Of a stretch of 57,305 bases of DNA, positions 57,301 to 57,305 are shown in pieces; position 1 is the first letter of the stretch; every line of letters starts with the position of its first letter. Made by a program: the position numbers and the translations under genes. Under the pieces are notes generated by a model. It worked only from the letters and a program-made list of their open reading frames with translations. It did not search any database and was not told the DNA's origin. Source of the stretch: Metaruminococcus_A sp003150405 (lineage in GTDB: Bacteria; Bacillota; Clostridia; Oscillospirales; Ruminococcaceae); the NCBI GenBank assembly GCA_902489745.1, contig CABUBB010000013.1, positions 1-57,305 of the forward strand. Reading direction: 5' to 3'.

Positions 57301-57305
57301 AGTCG

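Overview
The window reads as a chromosomal segment of a strictly anaerobic, spore-forming low-branching Firmicute of the class Clostridia, most like the Oscillospirales/Ruminococcaceae group. The signs are a BofA homologue, SpoVG, a class III (anaerobic) ribonucleotide reductase, a small clostridial 2[4Fe-4S] ferredoxin, a type A RNase P RNA, a Bacillus-like yaaO-darA-holB-ricT gene order, strong AGGAGG ribosome binding sites, frequent TTG/GTG starts and moderately high GC in the core. This placement is inference from gene content; no 16S gene is present.

Layout. 1-7.4 kb: end of mnmA, then the conserved housekeeping block yaaO-like decarboxylase / darA / holB / ricT, ferredoxin, a SurA/PrsA-like lipoprotein, DUF2508 and BofA. 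7.6-13.4 kb: rnpB (minus strand), small membrane proteins, an FAD oxidoreductase, an M14 carboxypeptidase homologue that has lost its catalytic residues, GNAT and Nudix enzymes. 13.5-25.8 kb: zapA, U32 protease family, dut, then the elongasome and division cluster mreB-mreC-mreD-PBP2-minD-mgsA, followed by hisS-aspS. 26-33.4 kb: small regulators and acetyltransferases, a cupin, a protein with a sodium-pump-decarboxylase motif, the nrdD / separate glycyl-radical peptide / nrdG operon with two upstream NrdR boxes, and an MFS transporter. 33.5-36 kb: a collagen-like surface protein built from perfect 105-bp repeats and two paralogous small XRE regulators that share an 18-bp operator, TAGTA-N8-TACTA. 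36-48 kb: AEC transporter, an orphan candidate small RNA, spoVG, murC, a GNAT enzyme, a GH2 beta-mannosidase, a cold-shock gene with a terminator-like leader, a URO-D family protein, mscL and a large membrane protein.

48.9-57.1 kb is a visibly AT-rich defence island, all on the minus strand. It has an Eco57I-type restriction-modification system (bifunctional 1019-aa enzyme plus 620-aa companion methyltransferase) led by a small HTH protein, a second methyltransferase led by a paralogous HTH protein, an orphan SRA-like modified-base-sensing domain, and a frameshifted, truncated gene resembling the N-terminus of Shedu. The last 250 bases return to GC-rich sequence with a DUF6061-like gene interrupted by an amber codon, of the sort often carried on mobile elements.

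I saw no tRNA, rRNA, CRISPR array or insertion sequence. Family assignments rest on reading the translated sequences and motifs by eye; nothing was searched against a database.
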